A model generated the notes under the pieces. The model was not told where the DNA came from and made no database searches. It worked only from the letters and a program-made list of their open reading frames with translations. DNA of 48,052 nucleotides from an uncultured Prevotella sp. (GTDB taxonomy: Bacteria > Bacteroidota > Bacteroidia > Bacteroidales > Bacteroidaceae): the NCBI GenBank assembly GCA_900317545.1, contig ONHE01000129.1:1-48052 (forward strand), in the 5' to 3' direction. The translations under genes were made by a program, and so were the position numbers. Shown here piece by piece: positions 36,969 through 46,020 of this stretch. Numbering within the stretch: the stretch's first letter is position 1; every line of letters begins with the position of its first letter.

Positions 36969-38363
36969 CTACATTAAAGTTCTTGGATCGGTGAGCCGGC
37001 CCGTCACTGCGGCAGCCGCAGCCACTAACGGACTGGCAAGAATCGTGCGCGAGCCGGGGCCCTGGCGACCCTCAAAGTTGCGGTTGGATGTAGACACCGC
37101 ATATTTCCCTGCTGGTATCTTGTCGTCATTCATGGCCAGGCAGGCCGAGCAACCGGGCTGTCTGAGCGCGAAACCGGCATCCTTCAGGACCCTGTCAATG
37201 CCCTCGTCGCAGATCTGTCTGTACACTGCCCATGAGCCGGGCACTAACCATGCCGTGACCCCACCGGCCTTCTGCCTGCCCCTGACGATGCTTGCGAATG
37301 CCCTGAAGTCTTCCACCCGTCCGTTGGTACATGCCCCAAGGAAGACATAGTCGATAGGATGGCCGATCAGATGCTCACCGGGAGCAAAGCCCATATACTG
37401 CAGGCTCTTCATGAAAGAAGCCTGCCCGGCCGCGTCAATGCTGTCCACCGTCGGAATCGAATCGGTGATCCCGATGCCCATGCCGGGGTTTGTGCCGTAG
37501 GTGATACGCGGCTCTATGTCGGCCGCATCAAAGGTCAGTTCCTTGTCGAAGACTGCATCGGCTCCGCTTTTCAGCGTCCGCCAACGGGCGACAGCCTTGT
37601 CCCAGTCGGCGCCCTTGGGTGCATATTCGCGACCTTTGATATATTCGAACGTCGTCTCATCAGGTGCGACGAACCCGCCGCGTGCGCCCATCTCGATCGA
37701 AAGGTTGCAGAGAGTCAGCCGTCCTTCCATCGTCAGGTTGCGCACCACCTCACCTGCGTATTCGACAAAGTAGCCGGTCGCGCCCGACGTCGTGAGCCTC
37801 GACATGAGATACAGGGCCACATCCTTTGCGACGACGCCCTCCTTCAGCCGTCCCTCAATATTGATCCGCATCGACTTGGGCTTCTGTTGGAGGATGCATT
37901 GTGAGGCCATCACCATCTCCACTTCGGAGGTTCCGATACCGAAAGCCACCGCTCCGACAGCGCCATGCGTGGAGGTATGCGAGTCGCCACAAACGATGGT
38001 CATGCCCGGGAGGCTCAATCCCTTCTCAGGTCCGACGACATGGATGACGCCGTTGTCCTTGGTATTCATCTTGAATTCCGTCAGTCCGAACTCTTTGCAG
38101 TTACGGTCGAGCGTGTCCACCTGATGCTTCCCGACGGCATCCTGGATCGGTTTATCCTGGTCGTGAGTGGGTATGTTGTGGTCGGGCATGCAGAAAATCT
38201 GCTGCGGACGGAAACATTCTATCCCCCGCTCACGCATTCCCGAGAAAGCCTGGGGCGACGTTACCTCATGGCAATAGAGACGGTCGATGTAGAGCTGAGT
38301 AGGTCCGTCATCGATGATCTGCACGACATGCTGATCCCAAATCTTGTCAAACAGTGTGTTCAT
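36969..38363 (-). CDS. leuC: Isopropylmalate isomerase large subunit
   Basis: A 464-residue aconitase-family protein with a 4Fe-4S cluster held by Cys in FLGACTNGR and two Cys in [10 protein letters not shown]. It also shows [21 protein letters not shown]. Its ATG shares one base with the leuA stop codon (TAATG), so translation is coupled. Partner of LeuD downstream. Confidence 0.97.
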   Translation of the reverse strand: MNTLFDKIWDQHVVQIIDDGPTQLYIDRLYCHEVTSPQAFSGMRERGIECFRPQQIFCMPDHNIPTHDQDKPIQDAVGKHQVDTLDRNCKEFGLTEFKMNTKDNGVIHVVGPEKGLSLPGMTIVCGDSHTSTHGAVGAVAFGIGTSEVEMVMASQCILQQKPKSMRINIEGRLKEGVVAKDVALYLMSRLTTSGATGYFVEYAGEVVRNLTMEGRLTLCNLSIEMGARGGFVAPDETTFEYIKGREYAPKGADWDKAVARWRTLKSGADAVFDKELTFDAADIEPRITYGTNPGMGIGITDSIPTVDSIDAAGQASFMKSLQYMGFAPGEHLIGHPIDYVFLGACTNGRVEDFRAFASIVRGRQKAGGVTAWLVPGSWAVYRQICDEGIDRVLKDAGFALRQPGCSACLAMNDDKIPAGKYAVSTSNRNFEGRQGPGSRTILASPLVAAAAAVTGRLTDPRTLM

Positions 38364-39862
38364 TACTTCCTAAATTTATTGATACAATCTATATATGCTT
38401 CGACCGAAGCGGTCACTATGTCCGTATTGGCACCGAATCCATAGTAGACGCTGCCATTGTATTCGACCTGCATGTGCACCTTTCCGACGTCGTCCGAGCC
38501 CTTGCTGATGGCCTGGATCGTAAACTCCTTCAGCGTCATCTGCTTCTGGATGATCTTCTTCAAGGCCTTGATGGCCGCGTCGACGGGACCGTTTCCGGTG
38601 CTTGCTTCTTCAAACTTCTGGCCCGATATGTCAAGTCCGATGCTGGCAACACTCCTCACTCCCATGCCCGTAGTGACCTGAAGGAAGTCGAGTCGAACGG
38701 CATGCGTGTCAGCGATATCAGCGCCGGCAAGCATCAGGATGTCATCATCGGTGATGTTCTTCTTCTGGTCCGCGAGTTTGAGGAACTTCTGATAGAGCTT
38801 GTCCAACTTTGCTTCATCGTCCACTTCGATGCCGTTCGCATGAAGCCGATACTTCAAGGCGGCGCGGCCTGAACGTGCCGTGAGCACGATGGCGTTGTCA
38901 TCCAGCCCGACGTCTTTTGGATTCATGATCTCATAGGTCTGTGCATTCTTGAGCACGCCGTCCTGATGTATGCCGCTCGAATGGGCGAAGGCATTGCGCC
39001 CGACGATGGCCTTGTTGGGCTGGATGGGCATGTTCATCAGCGAGCTGACCATCCTCGAGACTGGATAGATCTTTGTAGTGTTGATATTAGTTTCAATGCC
39101 TAAGCCCTTGTGACACCTGAGGATCATGGCGATCTCCTCCAGAGAGGTGTTGCCGGCGCGTTCTCCTATGCCGTTGACAGTGACCTCCACCTGGCGCGCC
39201 CCGTTGAGTACGCCCTCCAGGGTGTTGGCGGTTGCCATGCCCAGATCATTGTGGCAGTGGGTCGAGATCTGTGCTTTGTGGATGCCGTCCACATGTTCCA
39301 TGAGATACTTGATCTTGTTTCCGTATTCATGGGGCAAGCAGTAGCCGGTCGTGTCAGGAATGTTCACCACCGTGGCACCGGCCTTGATGACGGCCTCGAT
39401 GACGCGGGCAAGGTATTCATTGTCCGTGCGTCCGGCATCTTCGGCATAGAACTCCACGTCCTCTACGTATCGTTTGGCATACTTGACAGCGGCCACCGCG
39501 CGCTCAATGATTTCCTCGCGGGTCGAGTTGAACTTATATTTGATGTGGCTGTCGCTGGTCCCTATGCCGGTGTGAATGCGTTTATGCTTGGCATATTTGA
39601 GGGATTCGGCCGCGACGTCGATATCCTTCTCGACAGCCCGGGTCAACGCGCAGATCGTCGGCCAGGTAACTGCCTTGCTGATTTCTATGACAGAATTGAA
39701 GTCGCCAGGTGACGAAACGGGGAAGCCGGCCTCTATGACGTCAACGCCCAACTGCTCGAGTTGCTTGGCTACCTGAATCTTTTCAACCGTGTTCAACTGA
39801 CATCCCGGCACCTGTTCTCCATCACGCAACGTGGTGTCAAAAATAAATAATCTGTCGCTCAT
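38363..39862 (-). CDS. leuA: 2-isopropylmalate synthase
   Basis: It condenses 2-oxoisovalerate with acetyl-CoA, the committed step of leucine synthesis. The 499-residue protein has [16 protein letters not shown], the metal site [29 protein letters not shown] and a C-terminal leucine-sensing regulatory domain (about 380-499). Normal length for LeuA type 1. It is the first structural gene of the operon, 41 bases after the attenuator stem. Confidence 0.96.
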   Translation of the reverse strand: MSDRLFIFDTTLRDGEQVPGCQLNTVEKIQVAKQLEQLGVDVIEAGFPVSSPGDFNSVIEISKAVTWPTICALTRAVEKDIDVAAESLKYAKHKRIHTGIGTSDSHIKYKFNSTREEIIERAVAAVKYAKRYVEDVEFYAEDAGRTDNEYLARVIEAVIKAGATVVNIPDTTGYCLPHEYGNKIKYLMEHVDGIHKAQISTHCHNDLGMATANTLEGVLNGARQVEVTVNGIGERAGNTSLEEIAMILRCHKGLGIETNINTTKIYPVSRMVSSLMNMPIQPNKAIVGRNAFAHSSGIHQDGVLKNAQTYEIMNPKDVGLDDNAIVLTARSGRAALKYRLHANGIEVDDEAKLDKLYQKFLKLADQKKNITDDDILMLAGADIADTHAVRLDFLQVTTGMGVRSVASIGLDISGQKFEEASTGNGPVDAAIKALKKIIQKQMTLKEFTIQAISKGSDDVGKVHMQVEYNGSVYYGFGANTDIVTASVEAYIDCINKFRK

Positions 39863-39899
39863 AATCTCTATCTGATCTTTAAGTGTTTAGTCCGCAAAT

Positions 39900-39939
39900 G
39901 AAAAGAGCCTTTCACACTCCCGGAAGTGAGAAAGGCTCT
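39900..39939 (-). terminator. leu attenuator terminator with antiterminator
   Basis: The stem AGAGCCTTTC (39904-39913) with GAAAGGCTCT (39930-39939) is extended by CACT/AGTG after one mismatch, and is followed by TTTT. The competing antiterminator is readable: 39975-39983 is perfectly complementary over 9 bases to 39921-39929, which together with 39930-39939 forms the first arm of the terminator. Both states cannot form together. The antiterminator arm lies inside the leader ORF. Confidence 0.85.
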
Positions 39940-39958
39940 GACATCAAGCACACCTATA

Positions 39959-40042
39959 CTATATGCACACCTCATCACTTCCGCTTGCCCACTGCAGTCG
40001 AATACCGAGAATAATGCTCAATAGTATGATAATGCCTGTCAT
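39959..40042 (-). CDS. leuL: leu operon leader peptide
   Basis: A 27-codon ORF starts MTGIIILLSIILGIRL and contains seven Ile and four Leu codons, nearly all within positions 4-16. It lies 20 bases after a good promoter and just before a terminator hairpin. A ribosome stalled in the Ile/Leu run would leave 39970-39983 (near codons 20-24) free to pair with the terminator arm and allow transcription; one that reaches the stop codon would cover it. The excess of Ile over Leu suggests that the operon senses both amino acids. Confidence 0.87.
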   Translation of the reverse strand: MTGIIILLSIILGIRLQWASGSDEVCI

Positions 40043-40062
40043 TCTTTATTCATTTTACAGTG

Positions 40063-40094
40063 CAAAGGTAAACATTTCAGATGAAACAAACAAA
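40063..40094 (-). promoter_or_regulatory. leu operon promoter
   Basis: On the minus strand, TTTG (40094-40091), 20 bases, then TACCTTTG (40070-40063): exact match to the Bacteroidota consensus. Transcription should begin about 14 bases before the leader ATG. Confidence 0.83.
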
Positions 40095-40167
40095 ATAATC
40101 TAAAACTTTTTGCAGAATTTATCTTTCTGTTTTATAAAAAAGCATGATTATTACTTTCGGACTCTCA

Positions 40168-41676
40168 TCAGAATGGAACCTGTCCGTCAGACGGCAACGG
40201 AGGTGGCAGCGGATCGCCGGCGTTCATCCGGCTTCCGATGATTTCCCCTCCGCCGCCATCAGGCGATGCGAGGTATGCGTCTTCCGGATTCTGGAACCGG
40301 GTGTATTCTCCGCGGAAGTTGAGCAACACGTCTCCTGTGGCTCCTTTACGGTGTTTGGCAATGATGATCTGTGCCATTCCGTGCAGGTCGTTTCCCTTCT
40401 CGTCCTGGAAGATATGGTAATACTCCGGCCGATGCACGAAGAGCACCATATCGGCATCCTGCTCGATGGCACCTGACTCACGCAGGTCGGAGAGCTGAGG
40501 CCGCTTGCCTTCAATGCCTTCGCGGTTTTCGACGGTTCGGTTGAGCTGCGAGAGAGCCAGGATGGGGATGTCCAATTCCTTGGCCAGACCTTTGAGCGAG
40601 CGGGAGATGGTGGACACTTCCTCCTGCCGGCTGTTAAATTTCATGCCGTTGGCATTCATCAGCTGGAGATAGTCGATCATAATGATCTTCACCCCTTTCT
40701 CACGCACTAAGCGGCGCGCCTTGGTCCTCAGCTCGAAGACAGAGAGTCCCGGCGTGTCGTCGATGTAGACCGGCGCACCTGTCAGCTTGCGCAGATTCTT
40801 GTCCAATCGTTCCCATTCGTCGGGCGTAAGCTGGCCGTTCAGGATCTTGTTGCCAGCGATCTCGCAGGTGTTGGAGATCAGTCGGTTGACCAACTGCACA
40901 TTGTTCATTTCGAGCGAGAAGAAAGCGATCGGCTCACGATAGTCCACCGCTATGTTCTTGGCAATGCTCAGGGCGAACGAGGTCTTGCCCATGGCGGGTC
41001 GCCCGGCGATGATGACCAGGTCCGACTTCTGCCATCCGGAGGTCATGTCATCGAGTTTTGTGAAGCCTGAAGGGATGCCCGTCAGTCCGCCCGAATTGGC
41101 CGAGGCTTTCTGCAGGATGTCCACAGCCTGCTTGATGACCGGGTCGATCTGGGTGTAGTCCTGCAGCATGTTTTTCTGCGAAAGCTCGAAGAGTGACCCT
41201 TCGGCTTCCTGCATCAGCTCATCCACATCGATCGTGTCGTCGAACGCCTTGGTCTCTATCTGACTGGCAAAGGAGATCAACTGCCGTGCCAGATACTTCT
41301 GCGCGATGATGTGGGCGTGGTATTCGATGTGGGCAGACGATGCCACGTGCGAGCTCAGTTCGACAATATAAGCCGGACCGCCCACGCTGTCGAGCGTCCC
41401 CTCGGTCTTCAGTTGCTCGGTGACAGTGGCAATATCCACGGGATGTTCCTCCATGTTCAGCGTCTGGATAGCATGGAATATCTTCTGGTTGCGGGGTTCA
41501 TAGAAAGTCTCGGGATGGATGAGTTCAGACACCATCGAGAAGGCATCCTTGTCGATCATCAATGCTCCCAAGATGAGCTTCTCAACGTCCGGAGCCTGCG
41601 GTTGCAGGTGGGCGTAGGTCGGGTCGATGGGTGCCGGCTGGCGTTTTGTCGACCTTGCTGTACGTGACTCTGGCAT
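40168..41676 (-). CDS. dnaB: Replicative DNA helicase
   Basis: Hexameric 5'-3' helicase at the replication fork. The 502-residue protein has the N-terminal primase-interaction domain (DVEKLILGALMIDKDAF), a linker, and a RecA-type motor with Walker A GRPAMGKT (225-232), Walker B MIDYLQLM and ALSQLNRTVENR. The proline-rich acidic tail (PPPLPSDGQVPF) is typical of the C-terminal end in this group. No intein insertion is present. It has its own promoter and is separated from the upstream PBP gene by a repeat cluster. Confidence 0.97.
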   Translation of the reverse strand: MPESRTARSTKRQPAPIDPTYAHLQPQAPDVEKLILGALMIDKDAFSMVSELIHPETFYEPRNQKIFHAIQTLNMEEHPVDIATVTEQLKTEGTLDSVGGPAYIVELSSHVASSAHIEYHAHIIAQKYLARQLISFASQIETKAFDDTIDVDELMQEAEGSLFELSQKNMLQDYTQIDPVIKQAVDILQKASANSGGLTGIPSGFTKLDDMTSGWQKSDLVIIAGRPAMGKTSFALSIAKNIAVDYREPIAFFSLEMNNVQLVNRLISNTCEIAGNKILNGQLTPDEWERLDKNLRKLTGAPVYIDDTPGLSVFELRTKARRLVREKGVKIIMIDYLQLMNANGMKFNSRQEEVSTISRSLKGLAKELDIPILALSQLNRTVENREGIEGKRPQLSDLRESGAIEQDADMVLFVHRPEYYHIFQDEKGNDLHGMAQIIIAKHRKGATGDVLLNFRGEYTRFQNPEDAYLASPDGGGGEIIGSRMNAGDPLPPPLPSDGQVPF

Positions 41677-41696
41677 ATTCTTTTGGTTTAGTTTTG

Positions 41697-41704
41697 CAAA
41701 GCTA
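41697..41704 (-). promoter_or_regulatory. -7 element of dnaB
   Basis: TAGCTTTG on the minus strand matches TAnnTTTG, 20 bases before the dnaB ATG. The -33 position holds only TTTC-like sequence. Confidence 0.55.
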
Positions 41705-41750
41705 CAAAAAAAAATTTGATATGGAAAAAGGACAGCTGTTTTTTCGTCTA

Positions 41751-41812
41751 CGCGGAGCTATCCTTTGGGGCTTCCAGAGGATAGCTTTGAACGGCCCGGA
41801 GGATAGCTCCGC
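41751..41812. repeat. 22-bp repeat family, copy D (GGATAGCT variant)
   Basis: Two direct GGATAGCT units at 41779-41786 and 41801-41808 are exactly 22 bases apart. GCGGAGCTATCC at about 41752-41763 is the perfect reverse complement of GGATAGCTCCGC at 41801-41812, so the cluster is again bracketed by inverted copies. The core differs from copies B and C by one base (GGATAGCT for GCATAGCT), a change also seen in the last unit of copy A. Confidence 0.82.
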
Positions 41813-41916
41813 GCGAGGCGCAGATAAGGGACGCGATAAACACCTGCGCGATGCGGTTTCGGAAGAGGCCGAAAGCCCTTTGCAGAAGGGCGTTCTGCGG
41901 GGATCGGGCGGAAGGT

Positions 41917-43083
41917 CTACAGATCGTCCAGACTGATGGGGATCTCCACGGGAGTGATCTTCACGCGCTTCTTCTCCCAGTGCTTCGCGAGCCGGTCGGA
42001 ATGCTCAGAGAGACGGCCCGTGAGGTATTGCTCGATCATGAGCGCCGCCATCGGGGCAGCTAAGTCGGCTCCGAAACCACCGTTCTCAACATAGATGCTG
42101 ATGGCGATGCGCGGCCGTTCCTTAGGCGCGAACCCCATGAAGACGGAGTGATCCTCGCCAACGTTCTCGGCAGTGCCTGTCTTCCCGCAGATCTCATAGG
42201 CGCTGGTGTTGATACCCGCGCAGGTTCCGTCGACTACGGCGGCACGCATGCCGGCGATCACCGTGTCGAAGGCATCGCGGCAGACGATGCTCATGTGCTT
42301 CTCGCCCTGCCCGCCCGTGGGCTTCCGGTGGATGTAGGGCGTCAGAAAGAAGCCGCGGTTGGCGATCACGGCAGCCAGATTACAGAGCTGCAGAGGCGTC
42401 GTGGCTACTTCACCCTGCCCCATTCCGATCCACATGATGGTGGTCCCATTCCATCTCCCCCGATGTGTCTGCTGCAGGAAGGCGGAGTCGGGGATGGTGC
42501 CGGAGGCTTCGCCTGGCAGGTCTATGCCTAAGGGTTTCCCCAATCCCATGCTTGACATGTAGTCATGCCAACGGTTGATGGCGCGGAACTTGGTGGGATA
42601 TTTCCCGCGGTTGTCGATCATCTCCTGAAACGCCTTACAGAAGTAGGAGTTGCACGACTGGCTGATGGCCTGCACCAAAGCGAGCGGTGCCGGATGAGGA
42701 TGACAGCCTATGCGGATCTTGTCAAAGTAGAATCCCTTGTGGCAGGGATAGGTCTTCTCCGGTACGAGTACGCCCTCGGAAAGCATCGTGAGCGCCTGTG
42801 CGGTCTTGAAAGTGGAGCCAGGCGCATAGGCGGTGCTGATGGCTCTGTTGACGCCGTCGTTCACCTTGTCGCGGCTCACCATGGCCAAGATCTTTCCCGT
42901 CGAGGGCTCTATGGCGACGATGCTGCCCTGCTTGTTGCTCATGATGCGCTCCCCGAGCGCCTGCAGGGCGGAATCGACGGTCAGCGGACCGTCGGCCGGC
43001 AGAACCTGCGCAGCGGCCCGCAGCCCGCAGCAGAGCAACAGCATGGCTGTCAGTAATCGGTAATTGATCATGCGAAAAGACAT
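41917..43083 (-). CDS. Minimal penicillin-binding transpeptidase
   Basis: This 388-residue DD-transpeptidase has all three active-site motifs: STFK (nucleophile S90), SCN (143-145) and KTG (301-303). An N-terminal secretion segment (RLLTAMLLLCCGLRAAA) precedes only about 25 residues before the catalytic domain. The long dimerisation domain of class B PBPs such as PBP2 (about 600-700 residues) is missing. Sequence around APGSTFKTAQALTML and MGQGEVATTPLQLCNLAA is PBP2/FtsI-like. It is intact by all motifs, so this is a short form and not a truncated pseudogene. A later ATG at 43071 is also possible. Confidence 0.88.
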   Translation of the reverse strand: MSFRMINYRLLTAMLLLCCGLRAAAQVLPADGPLTVDSALQALGERIMSNKQGSIVAIEPSTGKILAMVSRDKVNDGVNRAISTAYAPGSTFKTAQALTMLSEGVLVPEKTYPCHKGFYFDKIRIGCHPHPAPLALVQAISQSCNSYFCKAFQEMIDNRGKYPTKFRAINRWHDYMSSMGLGKPLGIDLPGEASGTIPDSAFLQQTHRGRWNGTTIMWIGMGQGEVATTPLQLCNLAAVIANRGFFLTPYIHRKPTGGQGEKHMSIVCRDAFDTVIAGMRAAVVDGTCAGINTSAYEICGKTGTAENVGEDHSVFMGFAPKERPRIAISIYVENGGFGADLAAPMAALMIEQYLTGRLSEHSDRLAKHWEKKRVKITPVEIPISLDDL

Positions 43084-43103
43084 TCATTCGTTCTTGCTGC
43101 GGG

Positions 43104-43111
43104 CAAAGATA
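43104..43111 (-). promoter_or_regulatory. -7 element of the PBP gene
   Basis: TATCTTTG on the minus strand, 20 bases before the ATG, matches TAnnTTTG. No clear -33 element. Confidence 0.55.
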
Positions 43112-43202
43112 CACAAAATATCCGACATGGCCGACCGGCAGGAACGAAAAACGCCGATGACGCCGGACACAGTTCGCCGTCAGGCTGACGGCGCGCCAAG
43201 GC

Positions 43203-43251
43203 AAAAAAAGGCCGGCATCCGGATGCGGGATGCATCACAGATGCCGGCCTT
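43203..43251 (-). terminator. Intrinsic terminator after prs
   Basis: A perfect 12-bp stem (43208-43219 with 43240-43251) and, on the minus strand, a run of seven T residues. The loop itself contains small GC-rich dyads. It lies about 28 bases after the prs stop codon. Confidence 0.9.
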
Positions 43252-43279
43252 GCAGTATGGGCAGGCCGACCGCGAAGGA

Positions 43280-44218
43280 TCAGACCAGATATTGCGAGGA
43301 GATGCTCTCGTTGTTGACCACGCGACGGATGGTCTCGGCAAACATGTCTGAGACGGACAGCTGCTTGACCTTCGAGCAACGGTCAGTGTAGGGAATGGAA
43401 TCGGTGAAGACCATTTCCGTCAGACACGAATCCTGCACGCGCTCCGATGCCGGACCGCTCATCACGCAGTGGGAAGCACAGGCCCGGACGCTCAGTGCGC
43501 CAGCCTCTTTCATGATGTTGGCTGCTTTGGTGATGGTTCCGGCCGTGTCGACCATGTCATCGACGATGATCACGTTCTTGCCCTTCACGTCACCGATGAT
43601 CTGCATGCTCTCCACGACGTTGGCCCGCGCACGCGTCTTGTTGCACAATACCAGCGGACAACCTAAATACTTGGCGTAGGTATTGGCGCGCTTCGAGCCG
43701 CCTACGTCAGGCGAAGCCACGACCATATCCTTCAGGTGAAGGCTCTGGAGATAGGGCAGAATCACGCCTGAGGCATAGAGATGGTCGACAGGAACGTCAA
43801 AGAAACCCTGGATCTGGTCAGCATGGAGATCCATCGTGATCAGACGGTCGATGCCGGCAACGCCCAGCAGGTCGGCCACCAACTTGGCCCCGATGCTTAC
43901 TCTCGGCTTGTCCTTGCGGTCCTGACGGGCCCATCCAAAATAGGGAATGACGGCGATGATGTTGCGGGCAGAGGCGCGCTTGGCGGCATCAATCATCAGC
44001 AGGAGCTCCATCAGGTTGTCCGAATTAGGGAAAGTGCTCTGAACGAGAAAGACATCCCGACCACGGATAGACTCCTCGTAGGAGACCGCAAATTCACCGT
44101 CGGAGAATCGGGTTACCACCAGATTTCCGAGCGGACAATTCAAACTGGCACAGATCTTTTCTGCAAGGTATCTCGTTTTTGTACCCGAGAACACCAAAAA
44201 AGAGTTCTTATCACTCAT
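43280..44218 (-). CDS. prs: Ribose-phosphate pyrophosphokinase
   Basis: It makes PRPP from ribose 5-phosphate and ATP, feeding purine, pyrimidine, His, Trp and NAD synthesis. The 312-residue protein has the family landmarks FSDGEFAVSYEESIRG, MDLHADQIQGFF and the PRPP-binding VIIVDDMVDTAGTITKAA. Length is typical for class I PRPP synthases. It lies 40 bases after the ThiE-like gene and is followed by a strong terminator. Confidence 0.97.
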   Translation of the reverse strand: MSDKNSFLVFSGTKTRYLAEKICASLNCPLGNLVVTRFSDGEFAVSYEESIRGRDVFLVQSTFPNSDNLMELLLMIDAAKRASARNIIAVIPYFGWARQDRKDKPRVSIGAKLVADLLGVAGIDRLITMDLHADQIQGFFDVPVDHLYASGVILPYLQSLHLKDMVVASPDVGGSKRANTYAKYLGCPLVLCNKTRARANVVESMQIIGDVKGKNVIIVDDMVDTAGTITKAANIMKEAGALSVRACASHCVMSGPASERVQDSCLTEMVFTDSIPYTDRCSKVKQLSVSDMFAETIRRVVNNESISSQYLV

Positions 44219-44258
44219 TTCAAATTCACATTAATATATTATAGAAGTGTATTCCGGT

Positions 44259-44867
44259 TTAGCCGACCGCTTTCCGCAGCCGGTTGAAATGTGCAATGAG
44301 TTCCTTGAAGTCGGTCTCGTTGTGAATGTCGAAACGGCGCCACAGATCACCCCGTATGACGATGCCGCCGAATCCCAAGTCCTTGGCAAGCCTCACATTG
44401 TCGATGTTCATGCCACCGAGGGCAAACACATGGCGGTCGATCAGTCCCTGCCGGGAGGCCTCTTCGAGCTGGTTGAGCGTGAAGTCTGACTTTTCGTCCT
44501 TCAGCTCCTGACTGTCAAAGAGATTTTTCAAGATCACGTAATTGGACTGCTTCTTCAGCTCCTTGAGCGTTGAGAGATCCGTGCATGTCCTTCCCAGACG
44601 CCCCTTGTAACCTTTGGGAACCTCAGCCGCCGGATCGTCCAAGTGTATGCCCGCCAAGCCGTATTCATCCTTCAGGTAGAAATGGTCGTGGACTGTGATC
44701 TTCCGATAATATTCATCGGGGAGCAAAGATAGCAATCGTTCGGCATACAAGGGAGATGCACCCGGCTTGTAGAGATGTAGGTTTTCCATTCCTTCCTCAA
44801 ACAATGTGGCAAGGATTTTGTCCTCTTCCACAAAGTATGCGGATTTCGTCATGATCGCTAACTTCAT
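44259..44867 (-). CDS. ThiE/TenI-like protein
   Basis: This 202-residue protein has the layout of a thiamine phosphate synthase-type barrel: VHDHFYLKDEYGLAGIHLDD at the second to fourth strands, GRTCTDLSTL, and the C-terminal ALGGMNIDNVRLAKDLGFGG. However, no thiamine genes are near. Some residues of true ThiE (for example the usual GVSTH motif, here GRTCT) differ. A role in thiamine salvage or a TenI-like function is possible; the exact reaction is not clear. It is probably cotranscribed with prs. Confidence 0.75.
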   Translation of the reverse strand: MKLAIMTKSAYFVEEDKILATLFEEGMENLHLYKPGASPLYAERLLSLLPDEYYRKITVHDHFYLKDEYGLAGIHLDDPAAEVPKGYKGRLGRTCTDLSTLKELKKQSNYVILKNLFDSQELKDEKSDFTLNQLEEASRQGLIDRHVFALGGMNIDNVRLAKDLGFGGIVIRGDLWRRFDIHNETDFKELIAHFNRLRKAVG

Positions 44868-44890
44868 CGGTTTTATCTTGTTTACAGCTG

Positions 44891-44898
44891 CAAATGTA
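44891..44898 (-). promoter_or_regulatory. -7 element of the thiE-like/prs unit
   Basis: TACATTTG on the minus strand matches TAnnTTTG, with an ATTG at the -33 distance. It is divergent from the yitT-type promoter 44 bases away. Confidence 0.55.
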
Positions 44899-44941
44899 GG
44901 TATTTTATCTTAAACTTGCAATGATATCCAATATAAAATGT

Positions 44942-44949
44942 TATCTTTG
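44942..44949 (+). promoter_or_regulatory. -7 element of the YitT-family gene
   Basis: TATCTTTG on the plus strand, 18 bases before the ATG at 44968. TTGC at 44917-44920 is 21 bases upstream and may serve as a weak -33. Confidence 0.55.
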
Positions 44950-44967
44950 CAGTTGAAACTATGAAAA

Positions 44968-45876
44968 ATGATCAGAACCATGAAACAATTACGCAGATCG
45001 TCGGTCCGACGTGAGATTCTCGACTATGTCATGATCGCCGTCGGCATGTTGTCCTACTGCATTGGCTGGACCATCTTCCTGTTGCCCAACAACATTCCGA
45101 CAGGTGGCGTTGCTGGCCTGTCGTCCATCTTGTTCTGGGGCTTCGGGATGCCTGTCCACATCTCTTATTTCCTCATGAATGCGATCCTGCTGGCTGTCGC
45201 CTTGAAGGTGCTCGGATTGAAGTTCTGCATCAAAACCATCTATGGCGTGGTGCTGCTGACAATCTTCACCGGCATCTTCCGGCAGTTCTTCCCCCACCCC
45301 GACTTGCTTACGGACCAGCCGTTCATGGGCAGCATCATCGGCGCCGTGTTCTGCGGCGTGGGCATCGGCTACGGGCTGTCGTTCAACGGAAGCACCGGCG
45401 GGTCGGACATCGTGGCCGCCATCGTCAACAAGTATCGTGACATCTCCTTAGGACGCGTCATCCTCCTCGTAGACATGACGATCGTCACGCTCAGCTATGT
45501 GGTGCTTCACGATTGGGAACAGGTCATCTACGGCTACGTGGTGCTGATCATCACGTCATTCGTCCTCGACCAAGTGGTCAACTCGGGGCGTCGCTCCGTG
45601 CAGTTCATGATCATTTCCGATCACTATGACGAGATCTGCCGACGGATCACCGAGGAACCTCCACATCGCGGCTGTACTATCCTTGACGCGCACGGCTACT
45701 ATACAGGAAATGACATGAAGGTGCTGATCGTGGTCACCAAACAACGCGAGGCCGGCCTTCTCTACCGCATGATCGATGACATTGACGAGCATGCCTTCGT
45801 CACCCAAAGCCAGGTCATGGGCGTCTACGGCAAGGGGTTCGACCGGTTCAAGATCAGACACAAGGACGCCGAATAG
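44968..45876 (+). CDS. YitT family membrane protein with DUF2179 domain
   Basis: This 302-residue protein has about five or six membrane helices in the first 200 residues, with the family signatures NNIPTGGVAGLSSILF and FNGSTGGSDIVAAIVN (two glycine-rich repeats). A soluble C-terminal DUF2179 domain follows (RRITEEPPHRGCTILDAHG). YitT-type proteins are thought to be transporters or membrane regulators; the substrate is unknown. ATGs at 44968 and 44980 are both possible. It stands alone with its own promoter. Confidence 0.93.
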   Translation: MIRTMKQLRRSSVRREILDYVMIAVGMLSYCIGWTIFLLPNNIPTGGVAGLSSILFWGFGMPVHISYFLMNAILLAVALKVLGLKFCIKTIYGVVLLTIFTGIFRQFFPHPDLLTDQPFMGSIIGAVFCGVGIGYGLSFNGSTGGSDIVAAIVNKYRDISLGRVILLVDMTIVTLSYVVLHDWEQVIYGYVVLIITSFVLDQVVNSGRRSVQFMIISDHYDEICRRITEEPPHRGCTILDAHGYYTGNDMKVLIVVTKQREAGLLYRMIDDIDEHAFVTQSQVMGVYGKGFDRFKIRHKDAE

Positions 45877-45921
45877 GCCTTTTGTCCCGACCACACGCAG
45901 GCCGCGACCATCCCGGCACAT

Positions 45922-45946
45922 TGACGCTGTCTGCGCGTTTTTTTTC
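45922..45946 (+). terminator. Weak terminator candidate after the YitT gene
   Basis: A short ACGC...GCGT dyad is directly followed by eight T residues. The stem is only about 4 bp, so this is weak evidence. Confidence 0.3.
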
Positions 45947-45978
45947 GGAAAAACGGCCGATAACTCGTGTTTTTTGTC

Positions 45979-45986
45979 TAATTTTG
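45979..45986 (+). promoter_or_regulatory. -7 element of nspC
   Basis: TAATTTTG matches TAnnTTTG, 34 bases before the nspC ATG. The -33 region has TTTC only. Confidence 0.55.
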
Positions 45987-46020
45987 CCCATTCAAACAAA
46001 GCATCACATATCGTAACGCA

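Noticed and set aside
39863..40110. T-box or other riboswitch in front of leuA
   Set aside because: No T-box sequence or specifier loop is seen. The leader ORF with alternative stems explains the region better.
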